Program-made: the position numbers and the translations under genes
Assembly (NCBI GenBank): GCA_964552945.1
Contig: CAZKIP010000008.1
Location: 1 to 62,157, forward strand
Direction of reading: 5' to 3'
DNA length: 62,157 nucleotides
DNA from: CAZEAB01 sp964552945
Lineage (GTDB): Archaea; Nanobdellota; Nanobdellia; Woesearchaeales; GW2011-AR9
The notes under the pieces: model-generated
Seen by the model: only the letters and a program-made list of their open reading frames with translations
Database searches by the model: none
Told to the model about the DNA's origin: nothing
Shown here: positions 25,830 through 34,356 of the stretch, one piece after another
Position numbering within the stretch: position 1 is the first letter of the stretch
Layout of the letters: each line of letters opens with the position of its first letter

Positions 25830-25852
25830 GGGTGGATAGTAACTACTCTATA

Positions 25853-26425
25853 ATGAATATCAAGGCCCTCTTAACATACGAAATTACAATCAAGGACTGC
25901 AAAAAAGTACTGGGTGAAGAAGGATACGCTAGAATGCGTGGTTCTAAACCCTATAAATTTGTAAGCGATTGGGCTGGTCTTGCTTCAAATAAAGTGATTT
26001 TAGGGATGTACATGGATGCTAAGGTAGGAATGTTGCCAGGAACTTCATTAATGGCTAGAGGTATCAGCTTAGCATTTCATACTATAGCATCACCAATTTA
26101 TACGATAGCAAGAGAGAAAATATACAAAGATGGAAACATCACTCCAAATCGTTCATTTCTCATGAAACAAGGAGCAGAATTACTTGCATTTAATGCCGTT
26201 CAGACACCACTTTATGTAATTCAAATAGCAGCAGCAATGGCCATGAGGGCAGCTGTTGATGATTCAGTAGATTTTGATATAGAAAAAATTGCTACGGGGG
26301 CATTTAAGTTCTTTCAGCATAGTTGGTATCTCGCACCTGCAGGAAAAGCTTCAATGGACATGTTTAGAAGGTTTTTTGAGGTAGACACTCCAGAACAAGT
26401 AGCATTGGAAGAGATAGTAAAATAA
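25853..26425 (+). CDS. Membrane protein resembling the AlaE alanine exporter family
   Basis: The 190 residues (from MNIKALLTYE) have four hydrophobic stretches. The middle, ELLAFNAVQTPLYVIQIAAA, followed by a C-terminal DMFRRFFEV, resembles the AlaE family (inner-membrane L-alanine export), whose members have a QSPVY motif and an RRLF end. The match is partial. ATG 25853 is chosen over GTG 25832 because of the TATA spacing. The divergent TrmB-type regulator may control it. Confidence 0.6.
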   Translation: MNIKALLTYEITIKDCKKVLGEEGYARMRGSKPYKFVSDWAGLASNKVILGMYMDAKVGMLPGTSLMARGISLAFHTIASPIYTIAREKIYKDGNITPNRSFLMKQGAELLAFNAVQTPLYVIQIAAAMAMRAAVDDSVDFDIEKIATGAFKFFQHSWYLAPAGKASMDMFRRFFEVDTPEQVALEEIVK

Positions 26426-26442
26426 TCTCCTTTTTAATATCT

Positions 26443-26979
26443 CTAGAATGATTTCTTCTTATAATGATTTATCATAAACTTAGGGATAACTTCCGCTTCC
26501 ACCATCCGTTTTGTTTTGTCTTCAACCGTTTGAAAGAAATCAGCTTCAAAAAAGTGTTCAGCCATGTCTTTTTGAACAGCTTTTATAGTGGAAGGTCCTG
26601 CATAACTAAATATTTCTCCAGTTTCCACCATTTTTTTCAACTTTTTAACATCTTGATCTGTCTTTAAAATAGTAACCGGAATTAAATTTTTTGTTAAAGT
26701 TAAAGCAGTAGTTTTGTGACTACCATCCATTAGAATATATTCCACTTTTGGATTCTTTTTGAAAAAATCTTTGACCATCTTATTATGTTTTTTAATTTCT
26801 TTACTGGAACCTTTAAGCAAAGGGAGTCCAAGAGATTTGTGATAAACAGGCAAGGCTGGTAGCATGTCAGAGTAACCTTTTTGACAAATTTTGAAATAGA
26901 TTTTTAGAATTTGTTCATTGTGAACTGGAAAATCGTTAGTGGTCATAATTTGATTTGGGCGGAGGATTTTTTTTCTCAT
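26443..26979 (-). CDS. ParB-like nuclease-fold protein
   Basis: This 178-residue protein contains EYILMDGSHKTTALTLTKNL, which resembles the DGxHR core of the ParB/sulfiredoxin fold, preceded by IMTTNDFPVHNEQIL and a helical region. The usual arginine after the histidine is lysine. Standard ParB helix-turn-helix domains are absent, so a chromosome-partition role is unlikely; a modifying-enzyme or binding role is possible. No neighbours hint at a pathway. Confidence 0.6.
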   Translation of the reverse strand: MRKKILRPNQIMTTNDFPVHNEQILKIYFKICQKGYSDMLPALPVYHKSLGLPLLKGSSKEIKKHNKMVKDFFKKNPKVEYILMDGSHKTTALTLTKNLIPVTILKTDQDVKKLKKMVETGEIFSYAGPSTIKAVQKDMAEHFFEADFFQTVEDKTKRMVEAEVIPKFMINHYKKKSF

Positions 26980-27075
26980 TGTGTTAATGATTGAATCATT
27001 GTTTAAAAATCTTGCTTAAACCATCCCCACAAATAGAATGATTTATAAGATATAAATCTCTTCTTTGGTAAATAT

Positions 27076-27588
27076 ATGGCGGAAAGACACCTTATAATTG
27101 ATCATTTGAAATTTAGTTACGAAGGTTTATTTAGCGTTAGTGAGTTATATTCTTTGATTGTCAGTTTCTTTTTTGAGAAAGGATGGGACTGGGTGGAGAA
27201 GATGAATGAGGAACAAATCACCCCGCAAGGAAAACAAATTAGACTTGTTCTTGAACCATATAAGGGAGTTACTGATTATCACAAATTAATCATTAAAATG
27301 AAAGTTAATATGATTGATGTTAAAGAAGTTGAAGTTGAGAAGAAAGGTAAAAAGCTAAAACTAGACCACGGAGTTGTTAGGATAACTTTCGATGGATATG
27401 TTCTTAGTGACAGACATGGAGTTTGGGAAGGAAAACCATTCTTTTGGTTTTTAAGTTTTATCTTGGAAAAATACTTCTATCGTCGTCATTTTGCCAGTAC
27501 CCAGAATTGGTTAGAGGGTGATGTTGAGGATTTACATCAAAAAATAAAAAATTATCTAAATGTATTCAAATACACTTATGAGTCTTAA
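27076..27588 (+). CDS. Unknown protein, paralog of the next gene (copy 1)
   Basis: This 170-residue protein is not assigned to a family. Its conserved features are shared with the following gene: a central block (QGKQIRLVLEPYKGVTDYHK, then LIIKMKV), the DGYVLSDRHGVWEGKPFFWF block, and LHQKIKNYL near the end. TATA (ATTTATAAGAT at about 27041) and ATG 27076 fit a leaderless start. The aromatic WEGKPFFWFLSFILEKYFY stretch may contact membrane or form a hydrophobic core. It is likely co-transcribed with copy 2, three bases downstream. Confidence 0.72.
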   Translation: MAERHLIIDHLKFSYEGLFSVSELYSLIVSFFFEKGWDWVEKMNEEQITPQGKQIRLVLEPYKGVTDYHKLIIKMKVNMIDVKEVEVEKKGKKLKLDHGVVRITFDGYVLSDRHGVWEGKPFFWFLSFILEKYFYRRHFASTQNWLEGDVEDLHQKIKNYLNVFKYTYES

Positions 27589-27590
27589 AA

Positions 27591-28175
27591 ATGGAACATT
27601 ATCTACAAAAAAATTTAGTAATCAACAACCGAGAGTTGAAGTACATCGGAATTTTTGAAGTGAAAAAATTGTTTGATGTAATTAACAATGCTTTGGAAGA
27701 GAAGGGCTATACAAAAAGAGAGAAAAAAACTGAAGAACTTGTGTCAGAACAAGGAAAAAAAGTGTTCTTAGAATTGCGTCCATATAAATATCGAACCAAT
27801 TATCTTAAATTGATGATTAAGATGAAAATTTTCTTAGATAAAATTGTTGATCATCAAGAAGAAGTTGATGGTAGGCAAAAAAAGTTTCAAAAGGGAGAAA
27901 TTACCATTGTCTTTGATGCCTGGGTTATAACCGATTATGAACAAAGGTGGGGAATGAAACCTTTCGTTTTCTTTATGAAAGGGTTGATAAATAAATTTCT
28001 TTATCAATATCCTTTAGAAGGAGATTCTGGTGGAGTGGTTGCTGGAGATACTGCTTATTTACATTCAAAAATAAAAAACTATTTACGTTCCCATGTTTCT
28101 AAAGATAAAAGTCATAAATCTGAAGAAGATATTATGAAAGAAGTAAGTAAAGATATCAGAAGTAAAAAAAATTAA
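27591..28175 (+). CDS. Unknown protein, paralog of the previous gene (copy 2)
   Basis: This 194-residue protein aligns by eye with copy 1 over its whole length: QGKKVFLELRPYKYRTNYLK, then LMIKMKI, VFDAWVITDYEQRWGMKPFVF and LHSKIKNYLRSH. It has a longer charged tail with a possible coiled helix (SEEDIMKEVSKDIRSK). It follows copy 1 after two bases, so the two probably act together, perhaps as a heterodimer from a tandem duplication. The 3' end overlaps the convergent gene by four bases. Function unknown. Confidence 0.72.
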   Translation: MEHYLQKNLVINNRELKYIGIFEVKKLFDVINNALEEKGYTKREKKTEELVSEQGKKVFLELRPYKYRTNYLKLMIKMKIFLDKIVDHQEEVDGRQKKFQKGEITIVFDAWVITDYEQRWGMKPFVFFMKGLINKFLYQYPLEGDSGGVVAGDTAYLHSKIKNYLRSHVSKDKSHKSEEDIMKEVSKDIRSKKN

Positions 28176-28849
28176 GCAGCTTTTTTCTTTTTGTATAATT
28201 CTCCCTGGGTTAAATTTGATAATTGAACAAAAGCTTGTAAAAGTTCGTTATGGTTATACATTTTACTGGTATCATAAGTCTCTTTGTTGAAATTATATTC
28301 ACTAACTATGGAATTAATTGCTTTTTTAACAGCTTCACCATGCTTAGGCTCGTCTAGACCTTCTTTCGAAATAATTTCACTTAGAAGAAGTTCTTTGTGT
28401 TTTTCAATGTGAGGACTTAATTGTTTTACAACTTCTGTTGGAGTAATTTCGTTGCCTTTATCTTTGCTTGCTAATTTCTTCCTCATTCCTTTTCTATCAA
28501 TTTGAAAATGGTATTGAGTAACTATGTCAATATAAGGGTTCCCATTTTTGTCTTTGTAATTGGCAAGATCTTTCATTTGATCTTCGTTCATACCAAAAAC
28601 TCTTCTGTGAGAATGATAAGTTAAAGCATCAAATAAGGCGTCTGCTAACTTTTCACCATCTTTTCTATCAAATTCAGTTTTATATTGTACTACACCCTTT
28701 TTGTCGGTGTACTTGGCATGTTTGATAAAGACATCAGTTAAGGCTGGAGAAAGCTGGTCAATATACTGTTTTTTATCCATGTCAGCAATGCCAGCAGAAA
28801 TCTTCTTGAAATCAATCTTAGGTTTCTCTTTACCCTTTTTTTTAGCCAT
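28172..28849 (-). CDS. Unknown helical protein, paralog of the gene at 28927-29538
   Basis: This 225-residue cytoplasmic protein starts with a basic tail (MAKKKGKEKPKIDFKK). The region GVVQYKTEFDRKDGEKLADAL to YIDIVTQYHFQIDRKGMRKK corresponds to the same order of residues in the adjacent gene. No known domain recognised and no membrane segment. Predicted mainly helical. The two genes are in the same orientation, 77 bases apart, and the intervening sequence holds its own TATA-like stretch, so they may be transcribed separately. Confidence 0.7.
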   Translation of the reverse strand: MAKKKGKEKPKIDFKKISAGIADMDKKQYIDQLSPALTDVFIKHAKYTDKKGVVQYKTEFDRKDGEKLADALFDALTYHSHRRVFGMNEDQMKDLANYKDKNGNPYIDIVTQYHFQIDRKGMRKKLASKDKGNEITPTEVVKQLSPHIEKHKELLLSEIISKEGLDEPKHGEAVKKAINSIVSEYNFNKETYDTSKMYNHNELLQAFVQLSNLTQGELYKKKKAA

Positions 28850-28926
28850 TACAGCAAATTAGTAATGAGAAGTATAAATAATTTTCGTATTTTAAAAGAA
28901 AAGAAAAAAAGAAAAAAAAGCTATGA

Positions 28927-29538
28927 TTAAGATTTGTACTTATCCCTGGCTTGGCCAAGAAGTTTTCCAAATTCTCCCATTGCTTCTTTATATCCTAACT
29001 GATCAATAGGTGTTGATACATTTCCACCACCTAAGAAATCATCTAAAGATTTAACTCCGCTTCTTAGTGCTGGGACATCTGAAAATTGAGCCCTAAGTGC
29101 ATCTCCAGTTGAAGATTCGTCGTAGTTCTTTGACAATCCTTGTCCTAAGGCCATAATTGCACCAGTTGCATCTTTCTTACCTTCTTTGGTAAGGTGATCA
29201 ACCATTGCTTTTTTATCAATTCCAAAATAATGTTCTGAAACGATTGTTGCCCATGATTTTCCTGTAGGACCAGCTTTGGTAACATTAGCTTTTGTTGCAT
29301 CATCCATACGTTCTTGTCTATCCATAATGTGATAGAAGGTCGCAGCTTCAATTTGATCTGCAATAGCAGAAGCTTCGTCAGCATTTATTGAAGATTTATA
29401 CTTTACAACTCCACCATCATCATACTCTAATAGCTTAAGAGACCTAGATAATACATCAGGATTAATACTGCCATGATCTAATCTATCTGGTAATTCTACC
29501 AATGCCTGTAATTCAGGCGGTAATGTTCTTTCTGTCAT
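28927..29538 (-). CDS. Unknown helical protein, paralog of the gene at 28172-28849
   Basis: This 203-residue protein shares with its neighbour the block GVVKYKSSINADEASAIADQI and WATIVSEHYFGIDKKAMVDHL, with similar spacing. The middle is more glycine- and alanine-rich than in the paralog. No domain recognised. An AGGAGGAAT sequence lies just before the start on the minus strand, an unusually strong ribosome binding site for this genome. Likely highly expressed. Confidence 0.7.
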   Translation of the reverse strand: MTERTLPPELQALVELPDRLDHGSINPDVLSRSLKLLEYDDGGVVKYKSSINADEASAIADQIEAATFYHIMDRQERMDDATKANVTKAGPTGKSWATIVSEHYFGIDKKAMVDHLTKEGKKDATGAIMALGQGLSKNYDESSTGDALRAQFSDVPALRSGVKSLDDFLGGGNVSTPIDQLGYKEAMGEFGKLLGQARDKYKS

Positions 29539-29729
29539 TTTATTTTTTAAATTCCTCCTTTTTTATTGAATTTACTACTTAACAATAGTTAAGGTATATA
29601 AATGTTTCGAATATTCCTTTATAAATGAACTCGCTTGACCAAAATGTCTCACCTAACTACGAAAAGGTTATATTTCTACAAAACATTTGGGTAAATAGTT
29701 GATAAAAATGTCACAGGTGATTATAAAAA

Positions 29730-31601
29730 ATGGCTAAAAAAACAAAATCTATATCCCCAAAAAATATTAAAGCAGTTGGGAAAAAAACTGCAGATAAACA
29801 ACAACTTCCTGCTCCTGGAGCTCCAAAGTTGCCTCCTGAGTTAGAGAAAAAGCTGGCTTCTTTGAAAGTTAAATTAGACAAATTTAAAGAGAATGTCTTG
29901 GAAAAATTTGGTGATTATATCGTTGGAGTAACCTTACTTCCACCAGAAAAACCTAAAGATAAAGAAGGAGAGAAGAAAGTTGATGATAAAAAGATTAACT
30001 TGCTTGTAGTTGTTGATGACACAACTTCTAAAAAAATGAGTAAGGATGAGTTACATCACAAATTTTCATCCATTATTACCAAAATTGCAGAAGATGTTGA
30101 TAAGAATTTGGTTACTCAGAGTGTCCTTTTAACAGACCTTTGGCAAAATTCTTATGATGGTAAGTATGACATGAATGCACTTATTTCAATGAGTGCACCA
30201 GTTTATGATTCTGGAATGTTGGCTGCTATTAAGATTTCTGAAATTCACAAAAGTATGGTTGTGAAGAAATTTGAAAAATATATTCTAAGTTATGTTTTGG
30301 CTGGTTCATTAACTCAAGGAAGAGCTACTCCAACTTCAGATATTGATGTTTGGGTTGTTATTGATGATACTGATGTCAAGAAAATGACTAGGGTTGAATT
30401 GAAAGACAAGTTAAGAGCAATCATAATTGGTATGGGTGCTGAAGCTGGTGAAATTACTGGAATAAGAAATAAGTTAAATATTCAAGTATACATTTTAACA
30501 GATTTCTGGGATTCTTTGAAAGAAGCTAATCCAATCATCTTTACTTTGTTAAGAGATGGAGTACCTTTCTTTGACAAAGGAATTTTCATGCCTTGGAAAC
30601 AGCTACTTAGAATGGGAAGAATCAAACCAAGTAGAGAAGCTATTGACTTGTTCATGAATACTGGAGAGCAGAGTATAACTCGAGTTAAACATCGCTTGAA
30701 GGAAATGGGTATGGAAGATACTTTCTATGCTATCTTAACTCCTACACAAGCTGCAATTATGTTGTATGGTTTACCGCCTCCAACTCCTAAAGAAACTCCG
30801 GAAGTTCTAGAAGAAATTTTTGTTAAGAAAGAAAAGATGCTTGAACAAAAATATGTTGAGATTCTTAAGAACAATGTCCAAGTTAGGAAAGATATTGAGC
30901 ATGGAACCAAAAAAGAATTGTCTGGAACAGAATTGGATAAGTTGGTTAAAAATGCTGAAGATTATCTTGAAAGGATTAAGAAATTGTTTACTCAAATTGA
31001 AGACATGCACAATCAAAATAGCGTAATCTATCTGTATGATGAGATTGTTACCATTATTAGAGATGTCTTGAAATTGGAAGGTATTGAGAAAGCTCAAGAT
31101 GAAGAGTTGATTAGTCTTTTTGAAGATGAATTAATTTCAACAGGAAAAGTACCTGCTCGTTATTTGCGTGACTTAAATGAAATTGTTGAAGCAAAGAGAG
31201 AGTATGACAAGAAAAAACTTAACAAAACAGGTGTTGAGAAAGCTCGTAAAGGTAGCGCTGGCTTGATTAAGTTTTTAGTTGAATACATGCAAAGAAAACG
31301 TGGATTGGAACTTGAAAGAGCTAAGGTCAAAGTTAAGCATGGTGAGAAATATGGTGAAGTAATTTTATTAGACAAGATTGCTTACATAGTTCATGATGTG
31401 GATGACAAAGACCGAAAAATCTCTAAGGCAAAAATCAATCCTGATGGTAGTTTAGGAACTATGGAAGATTCAACTTTGGAAGAGTATGAGAAAGACTTAG
31501 CTTCTGTTAAATTTCCACAGAGAGTTTTTGTTAAGGAACCTTTATTTGAAGATTTGAAAGGCGTCTTTGGCAAGCATGTAGAAGTGCTCTTGCACTACTA
31601 A
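29730..31601 (+). CDS. Protein with duplicated polymerase-beta nucleotidyltransferase domain, first copy degenerate
   Basis: The 623 residues start with a Lys/Pro-rich tail (1-40). The first NTase-like copy (about 55-170) reads KKINLLVVVDD where the second copy (about 180-300) has the active pattern AGSLTQGRATPTSDIDVWVVIDD with G192, S193, D204 and D206. Both copies continue with KKM...EL and a TD-W segment, so this is an internal duplication in which copy 1 lost its metal-binding aspartates. A helical region (about 310-430, HEPN-like by position), a coiled helix and a small C-terminal beta domain follow. Substrate unknown. Single gene with its own promoter. Confidence 0.75.
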   Translation: MAKKTKSISPKNIKAVGKKTADKQQLPAPGAPKLPPELEKKLASLKVKLDKFKENVLEKFGDYIVGVTLLPPEKPKDKEGEKKVDDKKINLLVVVDDTTSKKMSKDELHHKFSSIITKIAEDVDKNLVTQSVLLTDLWQNSYDGKYDMNALISMSAPVYDSGMLAAIKISEIHKSMVVKKFEKYILSYVLAGSLTQGRATPTSDIDVWVVIDDTDVKKMTRVELKDKLRAIIIGMGAEAGEITGIRNKLNIQVYILTDFWDSLKEANPIIFTLLRDGVPFFDKGIFMPWKQLLRMGRIKPSREAIDLFMNTGEQSITRVKHRLKEMGMEDTFYAILTPTQAAIMLYGLPPPTPKETPEVLEEIFVKKEKMLEQKYVEILKNNVQVRKDIEHGTKKELSGTELDKLVKNAEDYLERIKKLFTQIEDMHNQNSVIYLYDEIVTIIRDVLKLEGIEKAQDEELISLFEDELISTGKVPARYLRDLNEIVEAKREYDKKKLNKTGVEKARKGSAGLIKFLVEYMQRKRGLELERAKVKVKHGEKYGEVILLDKIAYIVHDVDDKDRKISKAKINPDGSLGTMEDSTLEEYEKDLASVKFPQRVFVKEPLFEDLKGVFGKHVEVLLHY

Positions 31602-31661
31602 TTTTTTTATTTTCTTTTTTTATTTCAAAACATATAAAAATCATTACATTCTTCCATGTAA

Positions 31662-32129
31662 ATGGTAAACGTAAATGACCCTGCTCCTGACTTTTCAGTT
31701 CCTGACCAAGATGATCATCTGGTATCTTTGAAAAACTTTAAAGGAAAATGGTTGGTAATATATTTCTATCCAAAGGATGACACACCTGGATGCACAATTG
31801 AAGCCATTGATTTTACAACCATGAAACCAATGTTTGGAGATCTTAATGCCTATATTTTAGGAGTAAGTAAAGATTCTAAGAAATCACATTGTACTTTTGT
31901 TGAGAAACATGATCTTAATGTAACTCTTCTTGCAGATGTGGAAAAAAAGATGATTCAGGATTATGGTGTATGGAAACAAAAAAAATTCATGGGCCGAGAA
32001 TATATGGGAATTGTTAGAAGCACTTTTTTAATTAATCCTGAAGGAAAAGTCGCCTTTATTTGGTCTAATGTTAAAGCGAAAGGTCATGCTGCTAAAGTAT
32101 TAGAAAAATTAAAGGAATTGCAGCAATAG
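31662..32129 (+). CDS. bcp: Peroxiredoxin of the BCP/PrxQ type
   Basis: This 155-residue enzyme reduces peroxides through a reactive cysteine. The active site FYPKDDTPGCT places the peroxidatic cysteine at C44. A second cysteine, C77, in SKKSHCTF could be the resolving residue. The C-terminal block STFLINPEGKVAFIW is typical. The length is normal. A TATA-like ACATATAAAAAT lies about 30 bases before the ATG. It stands alone. Confidence 0.93.
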   Translation: MVNVNDPAPDFSVPDQDDHLVSLKNFKGKWLVIYFYPKDDTPGCTIEAIDFTTMKPMFGDLNAYILGVSKDSKKSHCTFVEKHDLNVTLLADVEKKMIQDYGVWKQKKFMGREYMGIVRSTFLINPEGKVAFIWSNVKAKGHAAKVLEKLKELQQ

Positions 32130-32142
32130 GAATTCTTTAACA

Positions 32143-32186
32143 CTTTACAAAACTTTACAAAGCTTTACGTAAAGTATCTTTATAAA
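32143..32186 (+). promoter_or_regulatory. Three phased CTTTACA repeats before a TATA box
   Basis: CTTTACA occurs at 32143, 32153 and 32163, exactly 10 bp apart, the last copy running into TTTACGTAAA. The TATA box CTTTATAAAC follows at about 32178-32187, and the next ATG is at 32228. The spacing puts all three repeats on one face of the helix, as expected for an activator or repressor site. Confidence 0.5.
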
Positions 32187-32227
32187 CTATTTTTACTGCT
32201 AAGATTGTTATGCGGAGGTGCATAAAC

Positions 32228-33232
32228 ATGAAGAAGATAGTTGCAATAATGGTTTTGGCAATATTTATACTCAGCGTTGTTCCAATGGCTTTAGCTGCGG
32301 AAGGCGATGATACAGATGTTGCTAAAGATAAGATGGATTTGAAGAAAGATGCTGATAAAAAAGAACTAAGAGTAAAAAAGGATGCTAAGAAGTTAGACAT
32401 TAAAGAGAAAAAAGACATGATTAAACAAAAACGTGAAAACTTTAAACGAAATGTAAAAGAGCTTAGAGAAGGAGTTCACAAGGCTAGAGAAAGATATAAA
32501 GATGCCAGAGAACAATTCTCTAAACACAAAGATAACCTAGCTAATTTGAGAAAGAAGGTTAAGGATTGTGGTGACGATTGTGATGATCGTAAGAAAGAGT
32601 TAAGGAAAGGAGGATTTAAACATCTGGCTAAGTCAGCTGATGTAATGCTTAATTCTTTAGAAAGATTGAAAGAACATCTTTCCAAAAAAGATGGAAATGA
32701 TGCTTTAATTGCAGAAGTTGCTGATTTCCAAGAAGAGATTGCTACTCAGAAAGATGCTCTTCTAGCAGCTGCAGAAGCAGGAGCAACTAAGGATGAATTA
32801 AGAGATGGTTTGAAAAGTCTTCGTGAAACTTGGAAGAAAGCAAAAAGTCTTCAGAAAAAAGGTGTAAAAAATTCTATAGATGCTAAATTGGATGTTGTTG
32901 TAAAGAAACATCAAAAGTATTTAGAGAACATGGAAGCAAAGGTAGCTAAAGTTAAAGAAGCAGGAAAAGATACAGCCAAATTAGAAGAATTTGTTACTCA
33001 ATTCAAAGAGCATACCTCTTCTGTTGAGGCTAAAAATGCTGAATTAAAAGATGCTACTGGAGATGAATGGAAAACTGCATGGAAGGAATTAAGAGATGAT
33101 TTGAAAAAATCTAAGGATATCTTAAGAGATTTCATGAAAGAGTTTCGAGTAGGAGATGGCGATGATTCAGATGATGACAAGGATGAAGCAGAATCTGAAA
33201 ATCCTGAAGAAGAAACTACTGACGAGGAATAA
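32228..33232 (+). CDS. Exported coiled-coil protein
   Basis: The 334 residues begin with a classical signal peptide (MKKIVAIMVLAIFILSVVPMALAA). Nearly all the rest is charged, K/E/D/L-rich helix with heptad character, an isolated pair of cysteine clusters (DCGDDCDDRKK) and an acidic tail (DDSDDDKDEAESENPEEETT). ATG 32228 is preferred over 32210 because GGAGGTG lies 11 bases before it and the signal peptide starts there. No enzyme motif. It could be a surface or periplasm-like spacer protein. Confidence 0.78.
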   Translation: MKKIVAIMVLAIFILSVVPMALAAEGDDTDVAKDKMDLKKDADKKELRVKKDAKKLDIKEKKDMIKQKRENFKRNVKELREGVHKARERYKDAREQFSKHKDNLANLRKKVKDCGDDCDDRKKELRKGGFKHLAKSADVMLNSLERLKEHLSKKDGNDALIAEVADFQEEIATQKDALLAAAEAGATKDELRDGLKSLRETWKKAKSLQKKGVKNSIDAKLDVVVKKHQKYLENMEAKVAKVKEAGKDTAKLEEFVTQFKEHTSSVEAKNAELKDATGDEWKTAWKELRDDLKKSKDILRDFMKEFRVGDGDDSDDDKDEAESENPEEETTDEE

Positions 33233-33268
33233 GGAAGGTTTTTATACCTTCTTTTATTCATTTTTAAA

Positions 33269-33472
33269 ATGAAAAGAGTAATGTTAGTAGTTTTATTGAT
33301 TAGTGTCTTTCTACTTGCAGTTGGATGTGTTGAGAAAACTGCAGATACTCCTGCTGATTCTAAGGAAAGCCCGGATGAAGCTGATTTATCAGACGCTTTA
33401 GATGAATTGGATGATTTAGACAGCCTTGATTCATCTGATGTTGATTTCAGTGAAGTAGAAAACATTGAATAA
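33269..33472 (+). CDS. Small acidic lipoprotein
   Basis: This 67-residue protein has the signal MKRVMLVVLLISVFLLAVGC with a lipobox LAVGC, followed by a strongly acidic stretch dominated by D, S, L and E (LDELDDLDSLDSSDVD). It is likely lipid-anchored and disordered. It lies 36 bases after the exported coiled-coil gene, and a TATA-like TTTTTATAC precedes it, so it may have its own promoter. Confidence 0.75.
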   Translation: MKRVMLVVLLISVFLLAVGCVEKTADTPADSKESPDEADLSDALDELDDLDSLDSSDVDFSEVENIE

Positions 33473-33506
33473 TTTTTTTCTTTTTCTTTTTTAATAGTGC
33501 TTTTTC

Positions 33507-33613
33507 CAGAATGTAATTAATTTGTATACTAGAGCACGGCATTATTATGAGTTTCGTAAACTTAACTCATTGCCTCCATTGGCGCTAGTATACAAAATGA
33601 CATTATTCTGGAC
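33507..33613 (-). ncRNA. GTATAC hairpin element, copy B
   Basis: TCCAGAATGT (33507 on) and ACATTATTCTGGA (to 33613) form the outer stem. GTATACTAG and CTAGTATAC form a perfect inner stem. Then GGCA/TGCC, a TTATT bulge and ATGAG/CTCAT follow. The layout equals copy A at 21118-21227. It lies directly after the 3' end of SRP RNA on the same strand and may be part of the same transcript. Confidence 0.55.
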
Positions 33614-33633
33614 AGATTTCTTAATAGAATAAA

Positions 33634-33914
33634 ATATTGAGGGCACACCCGCGGTCGAAACAACTAAGCCTCGCTGGTTTGACCCACACAGCTTCTCGAG
33701 CTTGCAACCCTTTGAACATGAAACTTGAAGGTTAAGGCTGCTTTCTTCCGAATCTGACCTGGTTCCCAACAAGCCCATCCCAAAGGACAAACTGTCAGCA
33801 AAGGTTGTATGGACCAACAAAACAAAATTGACCCTTCTTTGGGCTTCGGCTCCGTGTAAAGTCCATTCACGGTAACAACGCAGGACTAGCGCGCCAGCCT
33901 AGCTCTCCTCAATA
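33634..33914 (-). ncRNA. ffs: Signal recognition particle RNA (7S, archaeal)
   Basis: On the minus strand the 5' end (TATTGAGG at 33914) pairs with the 3' end (CCCTCAATA at 33635), giving the long archaeal helix 1/5. The universally conserved helix 8 core appears at 33767-33736, reading GGGAACCAGGTCAG and then TTCGGAAGAAAGCAGCC; the usual GGAAGG apical sequence is GGAAGA here. The length of about 280 nt fits archaeal SRP RNA. It binds SRP19 and SRP54 and targets nascent membrane and secreted proteins. Ends are accurate to a few bases. Confidence 0.9.
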
Positions 33915-33952
33915 CTATGAATTTAGAATAAGTGTATTTAAAGGTTACTCTT

Positions 33953-34282
33953 TTATAGGTTCATTCTGAACTCTTTGCCATGATCTTGAAAACCAAATCT
34001 CTCATACAATTTGTGGATATTTATTCTCTTATGCCGACTAGTAGCGATTAATTTATAGCAACCTTGTTTCCTTGCTTCCTCAATAATTTCTTTAATCAAC
34101 TTAGTACCAATCCCTTGATGTCTTACTTCAGGTTCTACAAACAAATCTTCCATAAGACCATATGGTTCTTGATGTAAATTGTTATTAATTAAATAGAGAA
34201 AAGCTCTGGCAACTTCGGTACCATGTAAAACTATAGAAAATTTTATTGCCTTTGAGGAAGAATCATTTTTTAGAATTTCCAT
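33953..34282 (-). CDS. GNAT-family acetyltransferase
   Basis: This 109-residue protein consists of the core of a GNAT N-acetyltransferase. The acetyl-CoA motif A reads VEPEVRHQGIGTKLIKEIIEEA, and motif B includes HKLYERFGFQDHGKEF. It is short for the family, lacking some N-terminal strands, but the fold can be complete at this size. Acceptor unknown. It is divergent from the metallo-beta-lactamase-fold gene. Confidence 0.88.
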   Translation of the reverse strand: MEILKNDSSSKAIKFSIVLHGTEVARAFLYLINNNLHQEPYGLMEDLFVEPEVRHQGIGTKLIKEIIEEARKQGCYKLIATSRHKRINIHKLYERFGFQDHGKEFRMNL

Positions 34283-34356
34283 TTAACTATAATTTAACTG
34301 CTAATATAAATAGCTTTTGCGATAATATTTTAAATAATTCACCTTCTATATGAAAA

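Noticed and set aside
33545..33870. Two reading frames of 68-91 codons on the minus strand
   Set aside because: They lie inside the SRP RNA gene, whose conserved core is evident, and the peptides have no protein character.
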